Positions 45,755 through 57,621 of a stretch of 64,000 nt of DNA are shown here, in pieces. The stretch covers positions 161,127 to 225,126 of the forward strand of contig NZ_JADYVX010000010.1 in NCBI RefSeq assembly GCF_020194175.1, written 5' to 3'. Position numbers and translations under genes: made by a program. Within the stretch, counting starts at the first letter, position 1, and every line of letters starts with the position of its first letter. Source of the DNA: Bradyrhizobium sp. BRP22. Its GTDB lineage: Bacteria > Pseudomonadota > Alphaproteobacteria > Rhizobiales > Xanthobacteraceae. The notes under the pieces are model-generated. The model was not told the DNA's origin, searched no databases, and saw only the letters and a list, made by a program, of their open reading frames with translations.

Positions 45755-47209
45755 ATGTTTCGAGGAATTCTGACGCTGACATTGTCTCTCGGCCTGGGCG
45801 CGGCGGCTGCCCCTGCCGCACTGGCGCAAGCGGCGCCAGCAATCACCGAGCAGGAGGCGCACGCGATCGCGGTGGACGCCTATATCTATTTCTACCCCAT
45901 GCTGTCGATGGATGTGACGCGCAAGCAATTCACCAACGGCACGACCGATTTCAAGGGGCCGATGAACACGTTCGTCAACGTGCCCGAATATCCGCCGGCG
46001 AATTTCAAGGGTGTGGTGCGCTCCAACTTCGATACGCTCTATTCCGTATCATGGCTCGACATGACCAGGGAGCCGGTAGTGATCTCGGTCCCCGATACCG
46101 ATGGACGCTACTACCTGCTGCCGATGCTGGACATGTGGAGCGACGTCTTTGCATCGCCGGGCTGGCGAACGACAGGCACCAAGGCAGGCACCTTCCTGCT
46201 GACGCCCGCCGGCTGGCGACCGGATCTGCGCGACAGATTTGTCGAGGAGTTCAAGCTGCCAAAGGACACGCAGCGGATCGAAGCGCCGACGCCCTATGTC
46301 TGGGTGATCGGCCGCACCAAGACCGACGGCCCAGCAGACTACGATACGGTTCACAAGATACAGGCGGGCTACAAGATCGCGCCGCTTTCCGAATTCGGCA
46401 AGACGCCCAAGCCCGTCGAGTTCAAGCCTGACCCAAGCGTCGACATGAAGACGCCGCCGAAGGTCCAGGTCGATTCCATGTCGCCAGGCGTCTATTTTGC
46501 CTATGCCGCAGAGCTGCTCAAGCTTCACCCGCCTCACGTTACGGATCAGCCGATCATCGCGCAGATGAAGAAGATCGGCATCGAAGCCGGCAAGAGCTTC
46601 GACATCGGCAGGATCGACCCTGTCCTGCAGCGAGCCTTCGAGACCGCCCCGCAGGACGCGCAGAAGCTGATGGCCTGGAAGGTGCCGACCCTGGCGAGGG
46701 TTGCGAACGGCTGGTCGATGAACACCGATACGATGGGTGTATACGGCAACTACTATCTGAAGCGTGCCATCGTCGCGCAATTGGGGCTCGGTGCGAATCT
46801 GCCCGAGGACGCCATCTATCCGCTCAATCTCGGCGACGACACCGGCAAACCGCTCGACGGCGCGAACAAGTACACCATCACGTTCGAGAAGAACGCCGCC
46901 CCGCCGGTCAATGCATTCTGGTCGATCACCCTCTACGATCCGGAAGGCTTCCAGGTCGGCAACGTGCTGAACCGCTTCGCCGTCAGCAGTTGGATGCCGT
47001 TCAGGTACAATGCGGACGGCTCGCTCGATCTGTACTTCCAGAACGAAAGCCCGGGCAAGGACAAGGAAACCAACTGGCTTCCGGCGCCGAAGGGCCCCTT
47101 CAACCTGACCATGCGCCTCTACAGTCCGAAGTCCGAGGCGCTGACCGGAAAATGGAATCCTCCGCCCATCATGAAGACGCAGACAACGGTGGGATTGTCG
47201 GCACAGTAA
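45755..47209 (+). CDS. Secreted DUF1254/DUF1214 protein
   Basis: 484 residues. Signal peptide 1-24 (TLTLSLGLGAAAAPAALAQ-A). DUF1254 occupies about 35-175: AHAIAVDAYIYFYPMLSMDVTRKQF, VVRSNFDTLYSVSWLDM, PDTDGRYYLLPMLDMWSDVF. DUF1214 lies at the C-terminus (about 360-480): YTITFEKNAAPPVNAFWSITLYDPEGF, LDLYFQNESPGKDKETNWLPAPKGPFNLTMRLY. The family is widespread, periplasmic and of unknown function; the WSITLYD core hints at a sugar- or lipid-binding beta sandwich. An AGGAGG ribosome site precedes the ATG. Confidence 0.9.
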   Translation: MFRGILTLTLSLGLGAAAAPAALAQAAPAITEQEAHAIAVDAYIYFYPMLSMDVTRKQFTNGTTDFKGPMNTFVNVPEYPPANFKGVVRSNFDTLYSVSWLDMTREPVVISVPDTDGRYYLLPMLDMWSDVFASPGWRTTGTKAGTFLLTPAGWRPDLRDRFVEEFKLPKDTQRIEAPTPYVWVIGRTKTDGPADYDTVHKIQAGYKIAPLSEFGKTPKPVEFKPDPSVDMKTPPKVQVDSMSPGVYFAYAAELLKLHPPHVTDQPIIAQMKKIGIEAGKSFDIGRIDPVLQRAFETAPQDAQKLMAWKVPTLARVANGWSMNTDTMGVYGNYYLKRAIVAQLGLGANLPEDAIYPLNLGDDTGKPLDGANKYTITFEKNAAPPVNAFWSITLYDPEGFQVGNVLNRFAVSSWMPFRYNADGSLDLYFQNESPGKDKETNWLPAPKGPFNLTMRLYSPKSEALTGKWNPPPIMKTQTTVGLSAQ

Positions 47210-47436
47210 GTCTTGATGGAGCGTCGACGCTCGCAGCGGCGGCGCTCCCTGCCGAAAACGGTGACGGGCGCTGGTCCGGTTGGGGAAGGAAGGCTGACCG
47301 ATCTGCGTCCGAATATCACGGTAACTTTGCGAGTGCCGTGTGAACCAGCTCACTGAGCGGGCTCAATCTTAGATAGACAATCCCTGCCTGCACGACACTT
47401 CATTCTTGTCTTGCTTTTCACCAACGGGAGATTGTC

Positions 47437-48663
47437 ATGCGTGCACGTTCTTGTCGTTGCATCAATTGCATTACGCCGCCTCACGTTCTCAAGAAACTGC
47501 TCGACAACTCCGACGCCAGGGTCCGCGATGCGGCGCTGCGCACATTATTGGCGACCTCGCGTCTGCGCGGCGAGCGAAGCGTTCGGAGCCTTTTTGCCTC
47601 GGCCGCTGCGGCTTCATCTCATGGGCGCCGCACGATTTCGGACTGTTCGAACGGCACCTTTCTGGCCACGGCGACCGTCGCCCGGACCGAGGATGGTCCG
47701 GCCGCGAACGACGAGGCGGTCAATCGCGCATTCGAGGGGCTGGGCGACACCCGCGCATTCTACAGCGAGGTCTTTGACCGCGACTCGCTCGATGGACACG
47801 GCATGCGCCTCAATGCCTATGTCCACTATGGTTCGGAGTACAACAACGCGTTCTGGAACGGCAGCGAGATGGTCTTCGGTGACGGCGACGGTGTGCTGTT
47901 CACCGACTTCACCAAGTCGATCGACGTCATCGCTCACGAGTTGACGCATGGCGTGACCGAGTTCACGGCCGGACTGCAATATCATAACCAGTCGGGCGCG
48001 CTGAACGAGTCGATGTCCGACGTCTTTGGCTCCTTGGTCAAGCAGTGGGTCAACAAGCAAACGGCTGTCCAGGCCGACTGGCTGATCGGGACCGATATCT
48101 TCACGCCGGCGATTGGCGCCGATGCGCTGCGGTCGCTGAAGGAGCCGGGCAAGGCCTACAACAGTCCCACCCTGGGACGCGATCCGCAGCCTGATCACAT
48201 GAGCAAATATGTGAACCTGCCTGACAACGATGCCGGCGACAACGGCGGCGTGCATATCAATTCGGGCATTCCGAACAAGGCGTTTTATTTGGCGGCCACC
48301 AACATTGGCGGCTTCGCGTGGGAGGCGCCAGGGCACATCTGGTACGCAGCGCTCTTGGCGTCGACGCCGTCGACGGATTTCCAGGAATTCGCCGATACGA
48401 CCTATCTCAAGTCCGGCCAGCTCTATGGCACGCACAGCGCCGAGCAACAGGCGGTGCTGTCGGCCTGGAAGGACGTCGGCATCCGCATCAGCGGTGTCCA
48501 GAGCCTGGCTGGAACCTCGACGCGCATGCGCCGGCAGGCGAATGGCAACGGGCACGACGAAGACCCGGCCGACGTCGCACGCAAGATCGAGCAGCTCTCG
48601 GCCCAGCTTGCAATGCTGTCAAAGGAAGTTGCGGGCCTGAAAAGCAGGGGCAAGTCGCACTAG
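47437..48663 (+). CDS. Protealysin-like M4 metalloprotease
   Basis: 408 residues of the thermolysin (M4) family. There is no Sec signal; instead a short N-terminal propeptide with PPHVLKKLLDNSDARVRDAALRTL (PP at 14-15), the motif of protealysin-type proteases. Zinc and catalytic residues: HELTH (167-171), third ligand E191 in GALNESMSD and H273 in DNGGVHINSGIPNKAFY. The extra C-terminal 60 residues after SGVQSLAG end in a charged helix. The lack of a Sec signal and the short propeptide fit the protealysin group, some of which act inside bacteria or in host invasion. An inhibitor-like gene follows. Confidence 0.92.
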   Translation: MRARSCRCINCITPPHVLKKLLDNSDARVRDAALRTLLATSRLRGERSVRSLFASAAAASSHGRRTISDCSNGTFLATATVARTEDGPAANDEAVNRAFEGLGDTRAFYSEVFDRDSLDGHGMRLNAYVHYGSEYNNAFWNGSEMVFGDGDGVLFTDFTKSIDVIAHELTHGVTEFTAGLQYHNQSGALNESMSDVFGSLVKQWVNKQTAVQADWLIGTDIFTPAIGADALRSLKEPGKAYNSPTLGRDPQPDHMSKYVNLPDNDAGDNGGVHINSGIPNKAFYLAATNIGGFAWEAPGHIWYAALLASTPSTDFQEFADTTYLKSGQLYGTHSAEQQAVLSAWKDVGIRISGVQSLAGTSTRMRRQANGNGHDEDPADVARKIEQLSAQLAMLSKEVAGLKSRGKSH

Positions 48664-48709
48664 CTGATACGACTTTGTCCTCGTCCTTGCCGCTGGTAGG
48701 TTGGCCGAC

Positions 48710-49012
48710 ATGAAAGTCACCCTGGTCCAGCGCGGCGGTTTGGCGGCAGGCATCAATCTGCAGCGCCCGCCGCAGGTCGTCGACGCCGCGACGCTGGACG
48801 GCACGGAGGCCGCCGAACTCAAGGCGCTGGCGGACGCCGCAATCGCGGCGCCTGCCGGCAATGCTCCCGGCAAAGCTCGCGACGAGATGAGCCACGTGAT
48901 CACCGTGGAAGACCAGGGACGGCAGACCGTCCTTTCACAGTCCGACACCACAATGTCGGCCGAATTCGGCGAACTGCTGGCTTGGCTGCGGCGCCACCTC
49001 AAGAACCGTTAG
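48710..49012 (+). CDS. Emfourin-like protease inhibitor
   Basis: 100 residues from the ATG at 48710. The order is MKVTLVQRGGLAAGI..., an Ala/Leu-rich helix, then SHVITVEDQGRQTVLSQSDTTMSAEFGELLAWLRRHL. That is the layout of emfourin, the small protein inhibitor encoded beside protealysins. It starts 46 nt after the M4 protease gene on the same strand. I infer it binds and blocks the M4 protease; the match is by pattern and gene order and has not been tested. Confidence 0.72.
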   Translation: MKVTLVQRGGLAAGINLQRPPQVVDAATLDGTEAAELKALADAAIAAPAGNAPGKARDEMSHVITVEDQGRQTVLSQSDTTMSAEFGELLAWLRRHLKNR

Positions 49013-49169
49013 CGTTCCCGACCAAGGCCCCGACGCGTGAGCGAGAGCGGCGCCAAATTCCCCTCAACGTGATCCATGCGGCATCCCGGGCCCTTGGGTT
49101 CGCCGGCCCCGCGTGCTTGGATATGATGGACAATTGAGTCTATGCGTTGATAGGCTGGAGGACCCGACC

Positions 49170-50063
49170 ATGTCTGACATCCCGCATGCCGTCGATCTCT
49201 CGGTGAAGCCCGAGGTTACCGCGTTCTTCGATCCGGCCACCAACACCGTCAGCTATGTCGTCAAGGATCCGGGCTCAAAGGCCTGCGCCGTGATCGATTC
49301 CGTGATGGACATCGACTATGCCGCCGGCCGCATCGCCTACCAATCCGCCGACAAGATCATCGATTTCATCAGGCAATCCGGGCTCAAGCTCGAATGGCTG
49401 ATCGAGACCCATGTTCATGCCGACCATTTGTCGGGCGCGCCCTATATCCAGGGCAAACTCGGCGGCAAGATCGGTATCGGCGAGAAGATCACAGTCGTGC
49501 AGGAGACGTTCGGCAAGATCTTCAACGAAGGCACCGAATTCCAGCGCGACGGCAGCCAGTTCGACCGCCTGTTCAAGGATGGCGACACCTACCAGATCGG
49601 CGCGATGAAGGCTTTCGCGCTCTATACGCCTGGCCACACGCCCGCCTGCATGACGCATGTGATCGGCGATGCCGCCTTTGTCGGCGACACCCTGTTCATG
49701 CCGGACGGCGGCTCGGCGCGGGCGGATTTTCCGGGCGGCAACGCCCGCGATCTCTACCGCTCGATCCGGCGGATTCTGTCGATGCCGAACCAGACTCGCC
49801 TGTTCATGTGCCACGATTACGGTCCGAACGGCCGCGAGATCCGCTGGGAGACGACGGTTGCCGAGCAGCACGCCCACAATATCCACGTCCATGACGGGAT
49901 CACGGAAGACGAATTCGTGGCCATGCGCGAGGCGCGCGACCGCACATTGCAGATGCCCAAGCTGATCATCCCTTCGCTGCAGATCAACATGAAGGGCGGC
50001 AAGCTTCCGGGGCCGGACGCCGACGGCAAGCAATACCTGAAAGTGCCGCTCAACCTCTTATAA
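49170..50063 (+). CDS. ETHE1/Blh-like metallo-beta-lactamase fold hydrolase
   Basis: 297 residues from the ATG at 49170 behind CTGGAGGA; an upstream in-frame start at 49113 lacks a ribosome site. It is an MBL fold with HVHADHLSG, FALYTPGHTPACMTH, FVGDTLFMPDGG and FMCHDYGPNGREI. These features match the persulfide dioxygenase-like/BLH group, which oxidises glutathione persulphide or related thiols with one iron. No rhodanese is fused or adjacent. Activity on sulphur compounds is likely but not shown. Confidence 0.85.
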   Translation: MSDIPHAVDLSVKPEVTAFFDPATNTVSYVVKDPGSKACAVIDSVMDIDYAAGRIAYQSADKIIDFIRQSGLKLEWLIETHVHADHLSGAPYIQGKLGGKIGIGEKITVVQETFGKIFNEGTEFQRDGSQFDRLFKDGDTYQIGAMKAFALYTPGHTPACMTHVIGDAAFVGDTLFMPDGGSARADFPGGNARDLYRSIRRILSMPNQTRLFMCHDYGPNGREIRWETTVAEQHAHNIHVHDGITEDEFVAMREARDRTLQMPKLIIPSLQINMKGGKLPGPDADGKQYLKVPLNLL

Positions 50064-50065
50064 CA

Positions 50066-50099
50066 AAACGGCAGCGGAACCTGCCGCCCGCTGCCGTTT
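50066..50099. terminator. Bidirectional terminator between MBL and dps genes
   Basis: A 12-bp stem (AAACGGCAGCGG and complement) encloses a 10-nt loop, starting 2 nt after the MBL stop. The gene pair is convergent, so it can serve both. Confidence 0.75.
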
Positions 50100-50128
50100 G
50101 CAATCTTCGTAGCCTTCGAACCCGCGCC

Positions 50129-50668
50129 CTACGCCGCGTTGCTGCCTTCCTGACGGCTGGCCTCGAACAGGAACCAGGTGCGGCGCTCGGTCTCGTCGAT
50201 GAAATTCTCGAGGATGCTTGCGGTGGCGGCGTCGCCGTGTTCGTCGGCGAGGTTGCGGGCCTTTCGCATCGCGGCCGCGATGTGCTTGTTGTCTTCCATC
50301 AATTCGCGCAGCATCTCGCGCGGCGGCACGTAGTCCTCGTTGTTGTCCTTGATGGTCTGCAGCTTGGAGACCTGGCTGATCGATTTCAGCGTGACGCCGC
50401 CGATCTTGCGCACCCGCTCGGCGAGCTGATCGGTGGTGGCGAAGATGGCGTCCGACTGCTCGTCCAGCATCAGGTGGTAGTCGTGGAAGTGCCGGCCGCT
50501 GACATGCCAGTGGAAATTCTTGGTCTTCAGGTAGAGCGCGAAGGCGTCCGCCAACAGCGTATTGAGCGCCGCCGAGACCTTGGTGACCGCCTCGTTGGGC
50601 AGATCGGTCGGCGTGTCGAGGTCGGGGGAAATTTTGTCGGACTTTGGATCAGGCTTGGCTTTGCTCAC
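50129..50668 (-). CDS. dps: Dps/ferritin-like DNA-protection protein
   Basis: 179 residues from the GTG at 50668 (AGGAAGG 6 nt upstream). The four-helix Dps fold carries the interface ferroxidase site in KNFHWHVSGRHFHDYHLMLDEQSDAIFATTDQLAERVRKIG. A Lys/Asp/Pro-rich N-terminal tail (SKAKPDPKSDK) may bind DNA. It stores iron and consumes peroxide in starvation or oxidative stress. Confidence 0.93.
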   Translation of the reverse strand: MSKAKPDPKSDKISPDLDTPTDLPNEAVTKVSAALNTLLADAFALYLKTKNFHWHVSGRHFHDYHLMLDEQSDAIFATTDQLAERVRKIGGVTLKSISQVSKLQTIKDNNEDYVPPREMLRELMEDNKHIAAAMRKARNLADEHGDAATASILENFIDETERRTWFLFEASRQEGSNAA

Positions 50669-50794
50669 GTTGGACCTTCCTGTTAGGAAACCGGGCACCG
50701 GCGGCCCAAACTCGCGGTCGCCGGTCCCTCTAACGCATCATACAGATGCCGGTTCCTGTACCGGAACCCCAAGTTTTTGCCGGGCACCCTGCCG

Positions 50795-51493
50795 ATGGAC
50801 GAATGGATCGATTATTACGATTCCACGCATACGATTTATGTCAGCAAGCTGCATCGCGACCTGCATTTTCAGATCATTGCGCGGGATATCATTGGCTATA
50901 TTTCCTCCCCCGACGCCGTGGTGCTCGACTATGCCTGCGGTGAGGCGCTGTCCGCAGGCCAGGTGGCGGATGCCTGCGCAAGGCTTTATCTCGCGGAGCC
51001 CGCGCCGGGCGTCCGCGGGCGGCTGATCGCGCGCTTTGCGGCCAACACCAAGATCCAGGTGCGCTCGCTGGATGACGTGCGCGAAATGGCCGAAGGCTCG
51101 GTCGATCTGGTCGTCATGAATTCGGTCGCGCAATACATGACGCCCGACGAGCTGGACGCCGCATTCGCCGTCATTCGCCGCCTGCTCAAACCCTCCGGCC
51201 GATTCGTGCTCGGCGATATCCTGCGCCCCGAGGTCGGCATGGCCAGGGATGTCGCCGCGCTCTTGGGTTTCGGCGCCCGGCACGGCTTCCTCAAAGATGC
51301 CCTGCTCGGGCTGATCAGCACCGCGCTATCGGATTATCGGCAATTGCGCACGCGGATCGGCCTGCAGCGTTACGGCGAGGAAGAGATGCTGAAGAAGCTC
51401 GCGGCCGCGGGCTTTGCCGTCTCCCGGGCGCCCCGCAATATCGGCCACAATCCATGGCGGATGACCTTTGTCGCGCACCATGCCCCCACATGA
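50795..51493 (+). CDS. Class I SAM-dependent methyltransferase
   Basis: 232 residues from the ATG at 50795; an in-frame TTG at 50777 is possible. Motif I is AVVLDYACGEALSAG (an atypical CGEALS glycine loop), motif IV VDLVVMNSVAQYM and post-motif LKPSGRFVLGDIL. A helical region (about 155-195) may form a substrate lid. The substrate is unknown. Divergent from dps. Confidence 0.8.
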   Translation: MDEWIDYYDSTHTIYVSKLHRDLHFQIIARDIIGYISSPDAVVLDYACGEALSAGQVADACARLYLAEPAPGVRGRLIARFAANTKIQVRSLDDVREMAEGSVDLVVMNSVAQYMTPDELDAAFAVIRRLLKPSGRFVLGDILRPEVGMARDVAALLGFGARHGFLKDALLGLISTALSDYRQLRTRIGLQRYGEEEMLKKLAAAGFAVSRAPRNIGHNPWRMTFVAHHAPT

Positions 51494-51569
51494 TGTGGTG
51501 TACGCCAATGTTAGGGTTAATCCGGGGTAAGGGTTGGCCAGCGCCCGCGAAATAGGCAATGATCGTCTT

Positions 51570-51644
51570 GGCCCGGTGGCGGAGCGTCGACGCGGGAGCA
51601 GTGCATTGCTCTTTATCCTGGTTCAAATCCAGGCCGGGCCTCCA
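51570..51644 (+). tRNA. tRNA-Cys-like gene (GCA), non-canonical
   Basis: A 75-nt cloverleaf with CCA encoded. The acceptor stem GGCCCGG/CCGGGCC is perfect. The discriminator is T73, a hallmark of tRNA-Cys. The T-arm CCTGG-TTCAAAT-CCAGG is perfect and the short D-stem GCG/CGC is as in alphaproteobacterial tRNA-Cys. Odd points: the anticodon stem GAGCA/TGCTC leaves a 6-nt loop GTGCAT, and the D-loop GAGCGTCGA has no GG pair. It may be a working variant or a decayed copy. Confidence 0.6.
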
Positions 51645-51827
51645 ACCTTCTCAACACAGCCGTAGCCCGGGGCCGCTCGCAAACGCGGGCGCGGATGTTC
51701 CGGATTGCCCGAACTATGAACGCAAACTCCGAAATTGCCGGTTGACGGGGACTTTTCGGGGTTTCGCAGGCCAAAAATCTGGTCTAAAGACCACCCGCGC
51801 GCGAGGGCATCCCTCACGCTGGCGATA

Positions 51828-51855
51828 GGGACGCGCGGCAGCGCGCCCTTTTTTT
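51828..51855 (+). terminator. Terminator between tRNA-Cys-like gene and carB
   Basis: An 8-bp GC-rich stem (GGG-CGCGC with one bulged A, pairing GCGCGCCC) and 4-nt loop, followed by TTTTTTT. It ends 30 nt before the carB ATG, so it could also act as an attenuator of carB. Confidence 0.75.
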
Positions 51856-51885
51856 GTGCCGAAATTCCTGTTCCCGCGAGAGCTG

Positions 51886-55215
<3,330 letters not shown>

Positions 55216-55433
55216 CCGTCAGTTTCGGCCAAAGGCCCGCGAAACGGTTGGTAATGAAGCCGATACGGCTGGAACTCACCGCCCGTTTGGATGTTCTCTC
55301 GGCCCCTCAGGGGCCGAGAATCGCTAAGCGGACGGGCTGGCGTTTTGAGCCGTGATGGCCCGACTCCAGCGCAACCGAAGCAACGCCTACCCGCGCGCCG
55401 CTGCGGTTCGCTCCGATTGAAGGATGAGAGATG

Positions 55434-55907
55434 ATGGAAAAGGTTCCGATGACCGCGTCCGGATATGCGGCTCTCACGGACGAATTGAAGCACCGCCAGT
55501 CGGTGGATCGTCCGCGCATCATCGAGCACATCGCCGAGGCGCGATCACATGGCGACCTCTCGGAAAACGCGGAATATCACGCCGCCAAGGAAGAGCAGTC
55601 GCATAACGAAGGCCGCATCGCGGAGCTCGAGGACAAGCTCGCGCGCGCCGACGTCATCGATATCACCAAGCTCTCGGGCGACACCATCAAGTTCGGCGCC
55701 ACCGTCACGCTGATCGATGAGGACACCGAGAAGAAAGCAGTGTGGCAGATCGTCGGCGAGGTCGAGGCCGACGCCAAGAAGGGCCGCATCTCCATCACCT
55801 CGCCGCTTGCGCGCGCGCTGATCGGCAAGACCAAGGGCGCGACCGTGGAAGTGATGGCGCCCGGCGGCGCCAAGGCCTATGAGATCACCAAGGTCGAGTG
55901 GCGTTAG
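55434..55907 (+). CDS. greA: Transcription elongation factor GreA
   Basis: 157 residues from the second of two adjacent ATGs (55431 or 55434). The N-terminal coiled coil has the acidic tip [20 protein letters not shown], whose D and E residues act in the RNA polymerase secondary channel. The C-terminal FKBP-like domain has [48 protein letters not shown]. It rescues backtracked polymerase. A strong terminator follows at once. Confidence 0.96.
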   Translation: MEKVPMTASGYAALTDELKHRQSVDRPRIIEHIAEARSHGDLSENAEYHAAKEEQSHNEGRIAELEDKLARADVIDITKLSGDTIKFGATVTLIDEDTEKKAVWQIVGEVEADAKKGRISITSPLARALIGKTKGATVEVMAPGGAKAYEITKVEWR

Positions 55908-55935
55908 ATTCATTCCACTTCAAATGTGCAGAAAG

Positions 55936-55962
55936 AGCCGCGTCGTTCGACGCGGCTTTTTT
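55936..55962 (+). terminator. Rho-independent terminator of greA
   Basis: A 10-bp stem AGCCGCGTCG/CGACGCGGCT with a 2-nt loop, followed by TTTTT. It lies 29 nt after the stop. Confidence 0.92.
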
Positions 55963-55968
55963 GTTGCC

Positions 55969-55999
55969 GTAGCCCGGGTGGAGCGAAGCGCAACCCGGG
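55969..55999. repeat. CCCGGGT-type REP-like repeat
   Basis: GTAGCCCGGGTGGAGCGAAGCG followed by CAACCCGGG forms a hairpin. It belongs to the family seen at 26177-26266. Confidence 0.8.
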
Positions 56000-56339
56000 A
56001 AACCAGCGTCAGCATTTTGCGAGCGGTCCCAGTTTCGCAACCAATCCATCCCGGCTGCGGCTATCGTTAACAAGATTGTGAGTGGAACCGGCGTCGCATT
56101 TTCCTCGTCTGCGGCACCTGCACTTGATTATGCTTCATAACTATCGTGAGGGGACATTCCGGTAACGGCGCCGGTATTTCGTTCGACACAAGGAACTGTG
56201 CGTGCAGTTCTGCGTATCGAGCTAACCGGTCGTGTGGGCAGCAGCACTCTGCCGCGAGAGGAATCACCGGCAACGACGTACGACACTGTCGCCGCGGACA
56301 CTGCGCTCGCGCGGCAATTCACCAGAGGGGGTAGAACAC

Positions 56340-56732
56340 ATGGACCAGATTTTCTCGAAGTGGCAGCCGGTAGCGTTGAGTCTGCTGCGGTTTATGGCAG
56401 GATTGCTGTTCCTGCAGTATGGTTTCGCAAAACTGCTCAAATGGCCGCCAGTGCCGATGTTCGAAAAGGTCGAACTGTTTTCGTTGTATGGCGCCGCAGG
56501 CAGCATCGAGTTGATCGGCGGTATCTTGCTGGTGCTGGGTTTGTTTACACGAGTGGTCGCCTTCATCGCGTCAGGCGAGATGGCCTTCGCATATTTCATG
56601 AGCCATGCCCCCCGAGGGTTTTTCCCAATCCTGAATCATGGCGACCTCGCGATTCTATTTTGCTTCGTATTCTTGTATCTCGCTTGCGCTGGCGGCGGCC
56701 CGATCAGCCTCGACGCCGTGCGAAAGAAGTAG
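56340..56732 (+). CDS. DoxX family membrane protein
   Basis: 130 residues from the ATG at 56340; the upstream frame lacks family character. There are four hydrophobic segments. DoxX signs are LLRFMAGLLFLQYGFAKLL, FSLYGAAGSIELIGGILLVLGLFTRVVAFIASGEMAFAYFMSHAPRGFFP and NHGDLAILFCFVFLYLACAGGGPISLDA. The family is related to a quinol oxidase subunit and MauE/DoxD. In bacteria it has been linked to oxidative or thiol stress complexes, but its own activity is unclear. Confidence 0.9.
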   Translation: MDQIFSKWQPVALSLLRFMAGLLFLQYGFAKLLKWPPVPMFEKVELFSLYGAAGSIELIGGILLVLGLFTRVVAFIASGEMAFAYFMSHAPRGFFPILNHGDLAILFCFVFLYLACAGGGPISLDAVRKK

Positions 56733-56748
56733 TCTTCGCTCACCTCAC

Positions 56749-56873
56749 CTTGAAAAGGGGAGGTCGGTTTGCGCGAAAGCGCAAGCCGGGTGGGGATCAA
56801 CTCTCTCCACGCGCACCTGTGTTCGTGGCTGCCCCCCTCCCGACCTTCCCCCTTTCAAGCGGGAGGAGAAGAA
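56749..56873. repeat. 125-nt dispersed repeat, copy 1
   Basis: It runs from CTCACCTTGAAAAGGGGAGG through GTTTGCGCGAAAGCGCAAGC to the CCCCCTTTCAAGCGGGAGG end. The same element lies in opposite orientation at 60968-61090. Both sit in gaps between convergent or tail-to-tail genes. Confidence 0.8.
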
Positions 56874-56875
56874 CC

Positions 56876-57352
56876 TCACCCCGCCTTCACATCGAGCGGC
56901 ACGGCGGCCTCGTATTTCGAATTATGCAGCACGAGCGAAGTCCTGACGTTGCGCACGTGAGGCGCGGCGGTGAGTTGGGTGACGAAATTCTGGAACGTCG
57001 CCATGTCAGGGGCGACGCATTTCAGGATGAAATCCACCTCGCCCGACAGCATCCAGCATTCCCGCACCAGCGACTCCTTGCGCACGAAATCCTCGAACGC
57101 CCGCAGATCCGCATCCGCCTGGCTCGACAGATGCACCGCAGCAAATACCGTCACGTCGAAGCCGAGCCGCTGCGGGTCGAGGAGCCCGCGGTAGCCGAGG
57201 ATATAGCCCGCTTCCTCCAGCGCCCTGACGCGGCGCAAGCACGGCGGCGGCGATATGCCGACGCGCTTGGCCAATTCCACATTTGTGATTCGGCCATCAG
57301 CCTGGATTTCGGCGAGAATTTTGAGATCAATCTCGTCAAGGTTCTTAGACAC
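56876..57352 (-). CDS. Lrp/AsnC family transcriptional regulator
   Basis: 158 residues. The N-terminal winged HTH has LDEIDLKILAEIQADGRITNVELAKRVGISPPPCLRRVRALEEAGYI. The C-terminal RAM ligand domain has VTVFAAVHLSSQ...FVRKESLVRECWMLSGEVDFILKCVAPDMATFQNFV. These regulators sense amino acids. Divergent from trxB, whose expression it might influence; that is only positional inference. Confidence 0.93.
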   Translation of the reverse strand: MSKNLDEIDLKILAEIQADGRITNVELAKRVGISPPPCLRRVRALEEAGYILGYRGLLDPQRLGFDVTVFAAVHLSSQADADLRAFEDFVRKESLVRECWMLSGEVDFILKCVAPDMATFQNFVTQLTAAPHVRNVRTSLVLHNSKYEAAVPLDVKAG

Positions 57353-57621
57353 GCGGGTCCGGTTCCCAAGAGCTTGGAGGATTTGGTGGTTCTGACGGCA
57401 ACTCTCATAGCCCAGTCAGCTCGGTATGCGCAATTTTATTGCGCGTGCAGTGCACGATTTCATCCGGTTCCGGGGAAAAACCGCTGATATGGATTGCAAT
57501 TCTTGCATAGCTACCCAGATATATTAGAGTTGGGCACGACTCTGGCGGCGCCGCCGCGATGCCTTTCCAGGCGCTTTCCGCACAAGTCCTGACAAAATCG
57601 CCCCTGAGAAGGGATTCGCCT

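Larger units (their letters stand above)
55908..56339. other. Gap: greA terminator, REP repeat and DoxX promoter region
   Basis: Apart from the terminator (55936-55962) and the REP-like hairpin (55969-55999) I see no gene in these 432 bases. The right part (56120-56340) should carry the promoter and ribosome site (GAGGGGG) of the DoxX gene. Confidence 0.5.
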
